DNA of 64,000 nt from Marinomonas sp. TW1. Lineage in GTDB: Bacteria; Pseudomonadota; Gammaproteobacteria; Pseudomonadales; Marinomonadaceae. The stretch lies in NCBI RefSeq assembly GCF_001625355.1, contig NZ_JSEE01000009.1, positions 1 to 64,000 of the forward strand, given 5' to 3'. Position 1 is the first letter of the stretch, and every line of letters begins with the position of its first letter. The translations under genes and the position numbers were made by a program. A model generated the notes under the pieces. That model was not told where the DNA came from and searched no databases. It saw nothing but the letters and a program-made list of their open reading frames with translations. Shown here in pieces: positions 8,704 to 17,383 of the stretch.

Positions 8704-9450
8704 GTGGAAAATATCACTTATTCACAATTACAGGCGACAGGAATTCATAAGTCTTTCGGTCGAGTGCAAGTGTTGAATGGAATTGATTTCGCCATGGACA
8801 CCAACGATGCCATTGGCATCGTTGGACCCAATGGGGCAGGAAAGTCTACCTTATTGAGTGTTTTGTCGGGAGCTCAGGCTCCAACCAAAGGCGAGATTAT
8901 TCTAAATAATCAAACGATTACTCATTCTCCGGCGCGGCAACGTGCCAAGCAGGGGTTAGTGAGAACCCATCAAATCCCCAAACCCTTTTCAGGCATTACT
9001 GTGTTTGAAAATGTTTTTGTCGCTGCGATTCATGCGGCAACCAATAATCGTGAAGAGGCTTACGACATCGCGTTAGAGTCCATTAAGTTATGCGGTATGC
9101 TACCGCTTGCTAATCGAGATGCAGACAGCATCGGTCTGTTAGACCGTAAGCGTTTGGAGTTAGCTCGTGCCTTGGCGACGCAACCTAAGCTTTTGTTTCT
9201 GGATGAAATCGGTGGCGGCCTTACAGAGGCGGAAGCCCTAGCGTTAGTGGATACCATTTTGACCTTAAAAGAGCGTGGTATTGGCATCGTTTGGATCGAA
9301 CATATTGTCCATATTTTGCTGCGTGTCGTAAAACGTCTCATCTGTATGGACAGCGGCCAGATCATTGCTCAGGGTGACCCACAAGCTGTGATGTCTGATC
9401 AAGCCGTAATACGAGCTTACATGGGGGGAAGCATTGATGTTGTCGGTTAA
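8704..9450 (+). CDS. ABC transporter ATP-binding protein, LivG type
   Basis: This ATPase subunit energises the import complex at the inner face of the membrane. Walker A is GPNGAGKST at about residue 40. The signature region reads GLLDRKRLELARAL and Walker B is LLFLDEIGGGLT. The glycine-rich 'IGGG' wording differs a little from the usual EPxAG of LivG. The start is a GTG with TAGGAG about 7 bases upstream. It overlaps the next gene by 14 bases, so the two ATPases are translationally coupled. Confidence 0.92.
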   Translation: MENITYSQLQATGIHKSFGRVQVLNGIDFAMDTNDAIGIVGPNGAGKSTLLSVLSGAQAPTKGEIILNNQTITHSPARQRAKQGLVRTHQIPKPFSGITVFENVFVAAIHAATNNREEAYDIALESIKLCGMLPLANRDADSIGLLDRKRLELARALATQPKLLFLDEIGGGLTEAEALALVDTILTLKERGIGIVWIEHIVHILLRVVKRLICMDSGQIIAQGDPQAVMSDQAVIRAYMGGSIDVVG

Positions 9451-10156
9451 AGATTTAGATGTACGTTACGGGCAATTTAGAGCAGTACGCGACGTCTCCT
9501 TAGAAGTACAGCAAGGCGAAACGATCGCGTTAATCGGTGCCAATGGTGCTGGCAAATCCACTATGTTAAGAGCCATTGCAGGCGCATTACCAATTCATTC
9601 TGGCACCTTGTCTTTTAAACATCGCACCATGACGCACTTGCCTTCTTGTGATCGAGTCAAACACGGTTTGTCATTGGTGCCCGAAGGCCGTCGTTTGTTC
9701 GCAGAGATGACCATCGAAGAGAATTTATTATTAGGAAAGTCCGTTAATAGGTCGGGAGACTGGGATCTTGATCGGGTATTTGAAACCTTCCCTAATTTGG
9801 TCAAACGCCGTCATGCCAAAGCGGGCAGTTTATCGGGTGGCGAGCAACAAGCAACCGCCATTGGACGCTCCTTGATGTCCAATCCCGAGCTGCTTATTTT
9901 GGATGAGGTGAGTTTAGGCTTATCTCCTCTCGTTGTGGACCAAGTGTATGCCTCCATAGAAACACTGCGTGAGACGGGTACCACCATTATCTTAGTGGAG
10001 CAGGCATTAGATAGGGCAATCACCTTTGCTAAACGAGCGATTTGTATGCTGGAAGGTCGAATCGTGTTGGATAAGCCCACAGAAAATACCAACCGTGATG
10101 AAATTACTCAGGCCTATTTTGGTTTGCAAGAAAATGCACCGCAGGAGGTCTCATGA
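9437..10156 (+). CDS. ABC transporter ATP-binding protein, LivF type
   Basis: This is the second ATPase subunit of the importer. It has Walker A GANGAGKST (about residue 34), the LivF-like segment GLSLVPEGRRLFAEMTIEENL, signature LSGGEQQ and Walker B LLILDEVSLGLSP. ATG 9437 is preferred to the in-frame TTG at 9434; a GGGGGGAAGC stretch precedes it inside the 3' end of livG. It overlaps the permease gene by four bases (ATGA), typical of a tightly coupled operon. Confidence 0.92.
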   Translation: MLSVKDLDVRYGQFRAVRDVSLEVQQGETIALIGANGAGKSTMLRAIAGALPIHSGTLSFKHRTMTHLPSCDRVKHGLSLVPEGRRLFAEMTIEENLLLGKSVNRSGDWDLDRVFETFPNLVKRRHAKAGSLSGGEQQATAIGRSLMSNPELLILDEVSLGLSPLVVDQVYASIETLRETGTTIILVEQALDRAITFAKRAICMLEGRIVLDKPTENTNRDEITQAYFGLQENAPQEVS

Positions 10157-11055
10157 TCAATAGTCTCGTACAAGCAATTTTGTTGGGTGGCTATTATGCG
10201 CTTATTGCCTGTGGCCTTGCCTTCATGTTTCAAGTCATGCGCATCATCAATTTAGCTCACGGCTCACTGGCCATTTTAAGTGCTTATATGGTGTGGATGA
10301 TGACCGAGGCTTTAGCCTTATCCCCTTTTACGTCTTTGTTAATGGTATTGCCCATCATGGCGATGATTGGTTGGCTGCTGCAACGCGCTATTTTAGAACG
10401 TGCAACTAAGGGGGGAGAGTTATTGCCCGTGTTGAGTACCTTTGGTCTCTCGATTGTGATTGATAACCTATTGTTCCAACACTTTGGTGCGAACACTCGT
10501 ACCCTAGCGTCCTATGTTGGCGATTTAAGTTGGGAGTCCTATCAATTGTTTGATCTGTGGATTGGTAAGTTACCCATCCTTATTTTTGCTACCGCGATCA
10601 TCGTCATTGGTGGACTGGATTTGGTATTACGCTTTACCTCTCTTGGGCGACAAATTCGAGCGACGGCTTTTGATCCAGACACCGCGGGACTGGTCGGCAT
10701 TGATGCGCGAAAAACGGCGGCGATTGCCGCAGCGATTGCCATGATGACGGTGGCCATTTCGGGCAGTGCATTAGGGTTACGAGGTACTTTCGATGCCTAT
10801 GCCGGCGCACCACAACTCTTGTTTGCGTTTGAAGCAACCATTATTGGCGGTGTGGGGTCTTTATGGGGGGTATTGCTTGGCGGCATTATATTGGCGATAG
10901 CACAAAGTGTTGGTGCTTTGATTCACCCACAGGGTTTTCTGTTAGGCGGTCACTTCGTTTTCTTATTGTTTTTATTCGCCAGAATTTACCTCAATCGTGA
11001 CTTTTTAACCTTAAGACATTGGCTCGGAAACAAGAGTAAAGGTGAATCGCTATGA
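10153..11055 (+). CDS. ABC transporter permease, LivH type
   Basis: This 300-residue integral membrane permease has about eight hydrophobic segments. The opening LVQAILLGGYYALIACGLAFMFQVMRIINLAHG, given in part as GGYYALIACGL and MRIINLAHG, is the standard LivH start, and the EAA-like loop region is present near the C-terminus (IGGVGSLWGVLLGG). GCAGGAGG lies just before its ATG. With the LivM-type partner it forms the membrane channel of the importer encoded by the island. Confidence 0.92.
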   Translation: MINSLVQAILLGGYYALIACGLAFMFQVMRIINLAHGSLAILSAYMVWMMTEALALSPFTSLLMVLPIMAMIGWLLQRAILERATKGGELLPVLSTFGLSIVIDNLLFQHFGANTRTLASYVGDLSWESYQLFDLWIGKLPILIFATAIIVIGGLDLVLRFTSLGRQIRATAFDPDTAGLVGIDARKTAAIAAAIAMMTVAISGSALGLRGTFDAYAGAPQLLFAFEATIIGGVGSLWGVLLGGIILAIAQSVGALIHPQGFLLGGHFVFLLFLFARIYLNRDFLTLRHWLGNKSKGESL

Positions 11056-12050
11056 GTATTAAACGGTCAAATGCCTATTCCAAGGTGACCATTATGGCAG
11101 TCATGCTGTTATTGATGGTGCTAGTGATTACACCATTTACCGCATCAGACAATGTGTTAGAACGGCTCACGGTACTGTTTATTTACATCATCATGGCTGC
11201 CATGTGGAATACCTTAGCGGGGTTTGGTGGCTTGGTGTCCATTGGCCAGCAGTTGTTTTTTGGCTTGGGAGCCTATGCCACTATCCGTTTGGCCCATCTA
11301 GGTATGCCTCCTTTTGTCGCTGTATTCATCGCAGCCGTTCTGGTCGGCTTGCTTAGTTGGCCGATTTCTAAGTTCATGTTGCGCTTAAAAGCGGCTGAAT
11401 TTGGTATTGGCATGTGGGTACTCGCTTCGGTTGGGCATTTATTGGTGAACCTTGATCCCTTAATACAAGGGGAAACAGGGACCTCATTGATTTCACTTAA
11501 TGCTTATCAAATAGAAACACGTCGCGTGTTGATTTACCTTGCTGCGTTAATTTGCATGTCAGGGTTGTTGATCGGGCTTTTTTACCTGTTGCGTTCAAAA
11601 GCTGGCATTGCCATGCAAGCCATTCGTGACAACGAAGAAGCGGCAGACTCGATCGGTGTCGATGCTCAAACCGTGAAAAAGTGGTTCTTTATTTTTGCCG
11701 CTTTTGGCACCGCAGTGGCTGGCGCCTTGTGGTTAGCGCAGGCGTCATCTTTCCAACCTAAAACGTATTTTTCCGTGCAATGGACCGCTTACATGATTTT
11801 CATGGTGCTGGTCGGTGGAATCGGACGTTTTGAAGGTGCGATTCTCGGAGCCTTACTGTTTTTTGCTGTAGAAACATGGTTTGCCGATACGGGTGTTTGG
11901 TATCTGGTGGGCTTGGGGGCCGTTGCTGTGTTGTGTTCTTTATTTTTACCTAAGGGGCTATGGGGCGCGATTGAGTCGCGTTTGGGGCTGCGTCTGATTC
12001 CAGTGGGGTATCAAGTAACAGAAGAAACGTTAAAACCAATTAAGTCCTAA
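11052..12050 (+). CDS. ABC transporter permease, LivM type
   Basis: This is the second permease, 332 residues with about ten membrane segments. It contains the family markers AAMWNTLAGFGGLVSIGQQLFFG (in part: LAGFGGLVSIGQ) and the C-terminal coupling loop MVLVGGIGRFEGAILGA. It overlaps the LivH-type gene by four bases and is followed after 28 bases by the SDR gene, so transport and catabolic genes are likely cotranscribed. Confidence 0.92.
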   Translation: MSIKRSNAYSKVTIMAVMLLLMVLVITPFTASDNVLERLTVLFIYIIMAAMWNTLAGFGGLVSIGQQLFFGLGAYATIRLAHLGMPPFVAVFIAAVLVGLLSWPISKFMLRLKAAEFGIGMWVLASVGHLLVNLDPLIQGETGTSLISLNAYQIETRRVLIYLAALICMSGLLIGLFYLLRSKAGIAMQAIRDNEEAADSIGVDAQTVKKWFFIFAAFGTAVAGALWLAQASSFQPKTYFSVQWTAYMIFMVLVGGIGRFEGAILGALLFFAVETWFADTGVWYLVGLGAVAVLCSLFLPKGLWGAIESRLGLRLIPVGYQVTEETLKPIKS

Positions 12051-12078
12051 TGATTAAAATAAAAAGTAGGAGTTAGCG

Positions 12079-12867
12079 ATGATGTTATTCGGAAAAACGA
12101 TCGTAGTGACTGGCGTGGCCAGTGGTATTGGACGGCGTACTGCAGAGCTTGCCGCGCAAATGGGTGCCGAAGTGATTGGCATTGACCTGGTGAAACCCGA
12201 ACAAGTGATTGGGCGTTTTATCGAAGCCGATATTTCCTCACAAGCGGGTGTGAAGCAACTCATTATTCAGCTGCCAGATGATATTGATGCACTGTGCAAT
12301 GTGGCTGGAGTATCAGGTCAATCTGGTGCTGCGACGACACTGGCGATTAATTTCTTTGGTCTGAGAGCGTTGACGGAAGGTCTGATTTCGAAGCTTCGTA
12401 CCGGTGGTAGCGTCGTCAATGTCGCGTCTATTGCGGGCTTTGGCTGGAGAGAAAACAGTCAGCGCGCCACGGCTATTGCTAAGTTAGCGGGGTTTCCTGA
12501 TGCCCATCAGGTGGTAAAGGATTTTGATATCCCAAATGACGCGGGTTACCCGATTTCAAAGGAAATCCTTTTGGTATGGACCATGCTGGCTAGCCATCAA
12601 GAATCGTTTAGATCGCGCCACATTCGTGTCAACGCGGTCTCTCCAGGCCCTGTAGAAACACCTATCTTGACTCAATTTCGGCAAGTGCTAGGTGACGAGC
12701 GAGTGAATTCCGATGTCGAACGTGTAGGGCGTGCTGGTCATGCTGGGGACATCGCTCCGGCCATTCTCTTTTTGTGTTCTGACGCGGCGCGCTGGGTTAA
12801 TGGCAATAATCTTGCCACTGACGGCGGTCTAGAAGCCTCGTTAACCATTGAACAATTCAACTTATAA
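12079..12867 (+). CDS. Short-chain dehydrogenase, coniferyl-alcohol / 3-alpha-hydroxysteroid dehydrogenase type
   Basis: This NAD(P)-dependent oxidoreductase has 262 residues. The nucleotide-binding motif TGVASGIG is at residues 11-18, NVAGVSG is the NNAG equivalent, the active-site Ser is in NVASIAG, and the catalytic YxxxK is in GYPISKE. The long insert before the Tyr (WRENSQRATAIAKLAGF) and the GYPISKE wording resemble the coniferyl-alcohol dehydrogenase / 3-alpha-hydroxysteroid dehydrogenase subfamily. TAGGAGTTAGCG precedes the ATG; a second ATG follows directly. In the island it would make the aldehyde that the neighbouring dehydrogenase oxidises further. The substrate is an inference. 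Confidence 0.85.
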   Translation: MMLFGKTIVVTGVASGIGRRTAELAAQMGAEVIGIDLVKPEQVIGRFIEADISSQAGVKQLIIQLPDDIDALCNVAGVSGQSGAATTLAINFFGLRALTEGLISKLRTGGSVVNVASIAGFGWRENSQRATAIAKLAGFPDAHQVVKDFDIPNDAGYPISKEILLVWTMLASHQESFRSRHIRVNAVSPGPVETPILTQFRQVLGDERVNSDVERVGRAGHAGDIAPAILFLCSDAARWVNGNNLATDGGLEASLTIEQFNL

Positions 12868-12895
12868 CCTTTAATTCCTAGAAAGGAGTCGTGTG

Positions 12896-14344
12896 ATGAC
12901 AACCGTTTTATTCAGCATTGGTGGTAAAGACCGTGCGGCAAGTAATGCAAAAATCTATTCCCGTTTAGATCCAGTGACCAGAGAGGTGGCTTCTGTCTGC
13001 GCCGCGGCTTCGGTGGACGATGTGACAAGCGTGACCAAAGCAGCCGATGATGCGTTTGCGAACTGGTCGACAGTGGGGCCCTCTGAGCGTCGAGCTCTGT
13101 TAAATAAAGCCGCTGATATTATGGAATCAAAAGCGGATGATTTTATTGGTGCCATGATCACGGAAACCGGAGCAACCGGTCCTTGGGCTGGCTTTAATGT
13201 CATGTTAGCGGCTGGCCATATTCGCGAAGCGGCGGCCTTAACCACACAAGTGGGTGGGGAAGTGATTCCAGCGAATAAACCGGGCACCTTGGCGATGGCT
13301 GTCAATAAACCAAAAGGCGTTTGCTTGGCGATAGCACCTTGGAATGCTCCGGTTATTCTTGGTGCACGTGCGATTGCTACGCCACTGGCCTGTGGTAATA
13401 CCGTCATTCTTAAAAGCTCAGAGTTTTGCCCACAGACTCATCGATTAATCATTGATTGCTTTCTTGAAGCCGGTTTCCCTGCTGGGGTGGTTAATTTGTT
13501 ATCAAATGACCCAAGTGATGCGGCAGAGATAGTGAAGGCCTTGATTGAAGCGCCAGAAGTTCGCCATGTGAACTTTACAGGGTCCAGCCCAGTAGGGCGC
13601 ATAATTGGTCGCTTAGCGGGTGAAAACTTAAAGCCAGCTTTGCTTGAATTGGGTGGCAAAGCGCCATTGGTCGTGCTTTCCGATGCTGACATTGAGGGCG
13701 CGGTGAACGCGGCTATCTTTGGTGCTTTTATGAACCAAGGACAAATCTGCATGTCGACAGAACGCTTGATTGTGGATGACAGTATTGCCGACGAGTTTGT
13801 TGCTCAACTTGCTCAAAAAGCATCGAAATTACCTTGGGGGAACCCTCGTGATCAGGTCGTTCTTGGCTCTTTGGTAAACCCTGAGTCGGCGGATAAAATG
13901 CACCAATTAATTGACGATGCGGTATCAAAAGGGGCTAAGTTAGTGTGTGGTGGTGAAAGCGACGGTGCGATTTTCTCCGCGACTTTATTGGATGGTGTCA
14001 ATGATAAAATGCGCATTTACAGTGAAGAAAGTTTTGGCCCAGTTAAGTCGATCATACGAGTCAATGGCGATGCCGAAGCCATCAAGGTAGCGAATGATAG
14101 TGAGTATGGCTTATCGGCGGCTTTGTTCTCGCAAAACATGAATCGAGCGCTCGCTTGTGCGAATGCGATTAAAAGCGGTATTTGTCATATCAATGGGCCA
14201 ACTCTGGCGGACGAACCACAAATGCCGTTTGGCGGCGTAGCAGATTCCGGCTATGGTCGGTTTGGTGGTAAAGCAGGGATTGCTGAGTTTACCGATCTTC
14301 GTTGGATTACCATTGAAGACCCAAAACAGCATTACCCTTTTTAA
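12896..14344 (+). CDS. Aldehyde dehydrogenase, vanillin/coniferyl-aldehyde type
   Basis: This is the second aldehyde dehydrogenase of the island, 482 residues. The catalytic Glu is in LELGGKAPL, the catalytic Cys in NQGQICMSTER, and the cofactor segment IAPWNAPVILG and FTGSSPVGRI again match the vanillin/salicylaldehyde branch. The ATG at 12896 is chosen because AAGGAG is 8 bases upstream; an in-frame GTG lies just before it at 12893. It follows the SDR by 28 bases and ends at a strong terminator. The pair SDR plus aldehyde dehydrogenase parallels the coniferyl alcohol to coniferyl aldehyde to ferulate steps known from other bacteria. Confidence 0.88.
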   Translation: MTTVLFSIGGKDRAASNAKIYSRLDPVTREVASVCAAASVDDVTSVTKAADDAFANWSTVGPSERRALLNKAADIMESKADDFIGAMITETGATGPWAGFNVMLAAGHIREAAALTTQVGGEVIPANKPGTLAMAVNKPKGVCLAIAPWNAPVILGARAIATPLACGNTVILKSSEFCPQTHRLIIDCFLEAGFPAGVVNLLSNDPSDAAEIVKALIEAPEVRHVNFTGSSPVGRIIGRLAGENLKPALLELGGKAPLVVLSDADIEGAVNAAIFGAFMNQGQICMSTERLIVDDSIADEFVAQLAQKASKLPWGNPRDQVVLGSLVNPESADKMHQLIDDAVSKGAKLVCGGESDGAIFSATLLDGVNDKMRIYSEESFGPVKSIIRVNGDAEAIKVANDSEYGLSAALFSQNMNRALACANAIKSGICHINGPTLADEPQMPFGGVADSGYGRFGGKAGIAEFTDLRWITIEDPKQHYPF

Positions 14345-14391
14345 TCAGTCGCGACTAACCTTGATATAGGTTGCTACTTTAAGTCATGATC

Positions 14392-14426
14392 AAAACGCCC
14401 GATGTGCTTCGTCGGGCGTTTTGTCT
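14392..14426 (+). terminator. Rho-independent terminator of the catabolic island
   Basis: A perfect stem AAAACGCCCGA / TCGGGCGTTTT with a short loop is followed by TTTGTCTTTTA. It closes the operon that ends at 14344, and could work in both directions. Confidence 0.85.
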
Positions 14427-14442
14427 TTTATGAGGGAATGGA

Positions 14443-14940
14443 ATGAGTGAAAAAGTCAAACAGGCCTTGTGTTGGTTGAAAAACCTACTTGAGAATGAGC
14501 AAGTGACGTATCAAATGGTGGGTGGCTTAGCGGCAAGGCTCCACGGTGGTCAGCGTGAAATCGCCGACATCGATCTTTATATCCACAATCACGACGCCAA
14601 TAAAATATTACCTCATGTGAAACCCTTTATATCCAAGCCTTTAGCTCATCATATGGAATATGGCTGGGATCTCGAGTATTTTCAGTTGATATACCATGGT
14701 CAAAAAATTGAAATTGGCCTCTCTCAAAATACTAAAATACAGTCCCATAAAGATGGCTCGTGGCATCCGCTTGAGATCCATTTTTCAGAATCAATCTATA
14801 AAACGTATCAAGGTATTGAACTGCCTGTTATGCCAGTTCAACAGTTAATCGAATACAAGGGAATATTAGCTAGGGAAGTGGATCAAATTGACATAAAAGA
14901 GTTGATTTTGATTACATCTGGTGACCATTTACACGATTAA
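14443..14940 (+). CDS. Nucleotidyltransferase-fold protein, hypothetical
   Basis: This 165-residue protein has an N-terminal pattern VGGLAARLHGGQREIADIDLYI. That fits the minimal nucleotidyltransferase core (Gly-rich turn followed by an acidic D-I-D pair) seen in the AbiEii/MazG-related and aminoglycoside-adenylyltransferase-like groups. The C-terminal half ends with a helical segment (PVQQLIEYKGILAREVDQIDIKEL) similar to the helix of such proteins. No partner antitoxin-type gene is adjacent, so a toxin role is not supported. It follows the island terminator and stands alone. Confidence 0.6.
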   Translation: MSEKVKQALCWLKNLLENEQVTYQMVGGLAARLHGGQREIADIDLYIHNHDANKILPHVKPFISKPLAHHMEYGWDLEYFQLIYHGQKIEIGLSQNTKIQSHKDGSWHPLEIHFSESIYKTYQGIELPVMPVQQLIEYKGILAREVDQIDIKELILITSGDHLHD

Positions 14941-15037
14941 AGCCTTCATAATCATACCGATTAAAAGGGTGAGTCTTATCATTAATCTTTAAGCGTCATG
15001 TTATTTCAATGAACAAAACGACGATGAGGTGAATAGA

Positions 15038-15352
15038 ATGCAAACTGAAAAGTACGATCAAGCTCAAATTCAAGCGCTTCTGGTTGAGCTCAATCAAGCG
15101 CATTCGGGTTGGCATTTAGAAGAAGGTAAAATCACCAAGCAGTTTGTGTTTGCGGATTTTGTCACCGCTTTTGGTTTTATGTCTATGGTGGCCCTATACG
15201 CGGAGAAAATGGATCATCACCCAGAATGGTTTAATGTTTACAGTAAGGTGAAAGTCCAACTGACCACGCACGATGTGTCTGGTATCTCTGAGAAAGACGT
15301 TCGGTTGGCAAAGCACATGGATGCTTGTGCCGCTTCTCTAACAGAGGCTTGA
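15038..15352 (+). CDS. phhB: Pterin-4a-carbinolamine dehydratase
   Basis: PhhB regenerates tetrahydrobiopterin-type cofactor after phenylalanine hydroxylase turnover. At about 104 residues it has the conserved motif [22 protein letters not shown] with the paired His residues and the Trp of the active site. The ATG at 15038 follows GATGAGG with good spacing, so I prefer it to the in-frame GTG at 15029. No phenylalanine hydroxylase gene is in the window, so the usual phhA partner lies elsewhere or is missing. Confidence 0.93.
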   Translation: MQTEKYDQAQIQALLVELNQAHSGWHLEEGKITKQFVFADFVTAFGFMSMVALYAEKMDHHPEWFNVYSKVKVQLTTHDVSGISEKDVRLAKHMDACAASLTEA

Positions 15353-15490
15353 TTGATTTAACCGAAGAGTAAACCTCTGAGCATTAATTTTCTTTCGGGT
15401 CGGGCCTGCTTGCACTCTGGTTAAGGCAGGACTAAATTATTACGGTAAAAATCATCAACGTGAATGACTTGATATAGCTTAAGGGTGATT

Positions 15491-15922
15491 ATGAGTCTAG
15501 TTTGTTTGCTTTACGCAAGTACCATTAGTGAGAATTTTTCCCCTGAGGACATAAAGCAGATTCTGTCCTCTGCTGAGCGAAATAATGCTAAGCAGCATGT
15601 CACTGGCATGTTATCTTTTAATCGTCAGTATTTTTTACAGTGCCTCGAAGGTTCCCGTGAGCAGGTTAACGAAATATACCACCGTATTGCTCGTGATCCG
15701 CGACATCAGAGGCTTGAAATTCTTGATTATCAAGCCATTCCTAAGCGATCGTTTTCGGAATGGCACATGGGCTATTTGCAAGACACCCAGACCTTGTCCG
15801 AACTGTTTTATCAGTACAGTTCAAATGATCAATTCGACCCCTACACTATGTCGCCAGAAGGAGCCTTCTTATTATTGTTAGATATTAAGGCGGAAATACA
15901 GAAAGCTCTGCAAGCGTCATAA
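15491..15922 (+). CDS. BLUF-domain blue-light sensor
   Basis: This short 143-residue protein is made almost entirely of a BLUF domain (about residues 2-95), which binds FAD and switches on blue light. The key residues are visible: Tyr in CLLYAS, Asn in the ERNNAKQHVTG stretch, Gln in FLQCLEGSRE and Trp in FSEWHMGY. There is no output domain, so it probably signals by protein contact. ATG 15491 is chosen because AAGGG lies close upstream; an in-frame GTG lies at 15485. It is monocistronic, and no obvious partner (EAL, MerR or cyclase) is adjacent. Confidence 0.92.
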   Translation: MSLVCLLYASTISENFSPEDIKQILSSAERNNAKQHVTGMLSFNRQYFLQCLEGSREQVNEIYHRIARDPRHQRLEILDYQAIPKRSFSEWHMGYLQDTQTLSELFYQYSSNDQFDPYTMSPEGAFLLLLDIKAEIQKALQAS

Positions 15923-16038
15923 TTCATTAGGTAAAACATAAGACGGTTAGGGGATGAGTTCAGGGCAAGGCGTGACCGCTTTAAGCAAATTCGTTGTCTT
16001 GAACGACCAATATAAAAGGAAGCATTGAGGTCGATATT

Positions 16039-16392
16039 ATGAAGATAACGGAAAGAACAGACGAAGACATTTTTAGCATTGCCAAGCCAATGATTGATGA
16101 CGTGATCAAGGGATCAAATGCCAAGGATTGGACGCTCTTCTCTAAATACCAAACGGACGAAGAATTATACGATCCAGATAACAGAAAGAATGTTGAGGCT
16201 CACTGGCAGAAGAGTGAGTTTCTGACCAGTTTGGATTTAGAATGGCAGCCACTTACGATTTTACGACGTGGCGACATTGCTACTTTGGTTTGGAAGCAAA
16301 CCAGCACCAAGGTTGAAGGCGAAGTATTGGCTTGCTATTCGATCCAGCAAATCGGTCAAGACGTGAAAGAGGTCGGCTTTCGCATTCTTTAG
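16039..16392 (+). CDS. Hypothetical protein, 117 aa, possibly SnoaL/NTF2-like
   Basis: The family is not recognised with certainty. The layout is an N-terminal helix pair (DEDIFSIAKPMIDDVIKGSNAKDWTLFSKY, in part), a following N/D-rich stretch, and three beta-type segments (LEWQPLTILRRGDIATLVWKQT and VLACYSIQQIGQ). This resembles small NTF2/SnoaL-like folds. It is cytosolic, with no signal peptide. AAAAGGAAGC lies upstream of the ATG, although at a long spacing. It stands alone between the BLUF gene and the dioxygenase-like gene. Confidence 0.6.
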   Translation: MKITERTDEDIFSIAKPMIDDVIKGSNAKDWTLFSKYQTDEELYDPDNRKNVEAHWQKSEFLTSLDLEWQPLTILRRGDIATLVWKQTSTKVEGEVLACYSIQQIGQDVKEVGFRIL

Positions 16393-16479
16393 AACAGAGG
16401 CATTGAATTAGGGAACCTAACGCTTTTCTGTTTGTCCTTTATAAGAAGATATTATCATTCATTTTAACGGGGGACATGT

Positions 16480-17100
16480 ATGGATTTCTTTTCACGTCGC
16501 CGCTTTTTAAGGCGCGGCTTAATCATTACCGGCCTTGCTGCATTAGCACGCAATGGGGTAGCCGCCGTCGTGACTCCGAGGGCCACTGAAGGGCCATTCT
16601 ACCCAACGCCAGTCATGAGGTTTAATGATACAGATAATGATCTGGTGAAAGTGCGCGGTAAGGTGGAGGAAGCGGGTGGAGAAGTGATTCATTTGCATGG
16701 AAACATTCGTTCTAAATCGGGCCAACCTTTGGTGGGCTATCGCATTGAAATCTGGCAATGTGATGTGAATGGTAAATACTTGCACTCTGGAGATGACAAT
16801 AACATAGAGTACGATACAGGTTTTCAGGGCTTTGGTTATGACATCACGGATGCCGATGGTGCGTATCGTTTTAAGACCATAAAACCGACACCTTACCCAG
16901 GTAGAACGCCTCATATCCATGTCAAGGTATTGGATGGACGCCGAGAGAAATTGACGACACAATTTTACATTGCCGACGAACCCAGCAATCGATCCGATGG
17001 TGTTTTTCGCCGTATGTCCGTTACCGAAGCTGACAGTGTTTCTATGGTGTTTGTTATGAATGAAGGCCTTCTGACCACCAATATTGATCTGATTGTTTAA
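16480..17100 (+). CDS. Exported intradiol ring-cleavage dioxygenase-like protein
   Basis: This 206-residue protein has a twin-arginine signal at its start (SRRRFLRRG and a hydrophobic stretch, cleaved near residue 29) and so is probably exported folded with its metal. The rest is a protocatechuate 3,4-dioxygenase-like beta-sandwich. Candidate Fe(III) ligands are visible: Tyr in WQCDVNGKYLHSGD, Tyr in IKPTPYPG, and the HxH pair in TPHIHVKV. Cytosolic PcaGH enzymes lack a Tat signal; exported members of this superfamily have been proposed to act on larger aromatic or polymer-derived substrates. It lies near, but not in, the aromatic-aldehyde island. The substrate is unknown. Confidence 0.85.
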   Translation: MDFFSRRRFLRRGLIITGLAALARNGVAAVVTPRATEGPFYPTPVMRFNDTDNDLVKVRGKVEEAGGEVIHLHGNIRSKSGQPLVGYRIEIWQCDVNGKYLHSGDDNNIEYDTGFQGFGYDITDADGAYRFKTIKPTPYPGRTPHIHVKVLDGRREKLTTQFYIADEPSNRSDGVFRRMSVTEADSVSMVFVMNEGLLTTNIDLIV

Positions 17101-17170
17101 CCTGAGTCTGCTCGAATTATTTAATAACCTTCTTCCTGAGCGACGAGTGCTTTTTGGGTGGGATTAATGC

Positions 17171-17203
17171 CTTTAAAGCCCTGCCAATATGACGGCTTTA
17201 AAG
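17171..17203. repeat. Perfect 10-bp inverted repeat
   Basis: CTTTAAAGCC at 17171-17180 pairs perfectly with GGCTTTAAAG at 17194-17203 across a 13-base loop. It lies 70 bases after the dioxygenase-like gene and could be its terminator, but no T run follows. The 283-base gap 17101-17383 also holds a truncated TauD-like start and a second hairpin. Confidence 0.5.
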
Positions 17204-17257
17204 CGGCACAAATTTACTGTGCCACGACAGTCCCATCCAATTTATTTTAAAGTCGTT

Positions 17258-17314
17258 ATGAAAATACAACCGTTAACTCAATTCATCGGAGCCATGGTTG
17301 AAGGTATAGCGTAA
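17258..17314 (+). pseudogene. Possible TauD/TfdA-family dioxygenase fragment (N-terminal tip only)
   Basis: An ATG frame of 18 codons reads MKIQPLTQFIGAMVEGIA and then stops. The wording follows the typical first residues of taurine/alpha-ketoglutarate dioxygenases (LTPxIGAEVEGIDL). No continuation is visible, so this would be a relic left by deletion. It is very short, so chance similarity is possible. Confidence 0.3.
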
Positions 17315-17321
17315 AGAGATT

Positions 17322-17355
17322 TGTCTGATACACAATTTGCGTTTTGTATCAGACA
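17322..17355. repeat. Perfect 11-bp inverted repeat downstream of the lipoprotein gene
   Basis: TGTCTGATACA (17322-17332) and TGTATCAGACA (17345-17355) pair perfectly around a 12-base loop. It lies 29 bases past the stop of the minus-strand gene at 17384-18289. It may be the end of that transcript, although on that strand only AAATCT follows. Confidence 0.5.
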
Positions 17356-17383
17356 TTCTGGCCACACAAGGCGCTTGTTTGTT

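Noticed and set aside
14443..14940. The nucleotidyltransferase-like gene as an AbiEii-type toxin
   Set aside because: No AbiEi-type antitoxin gene is adjacent and the similarity is limited to the general fold pattern.
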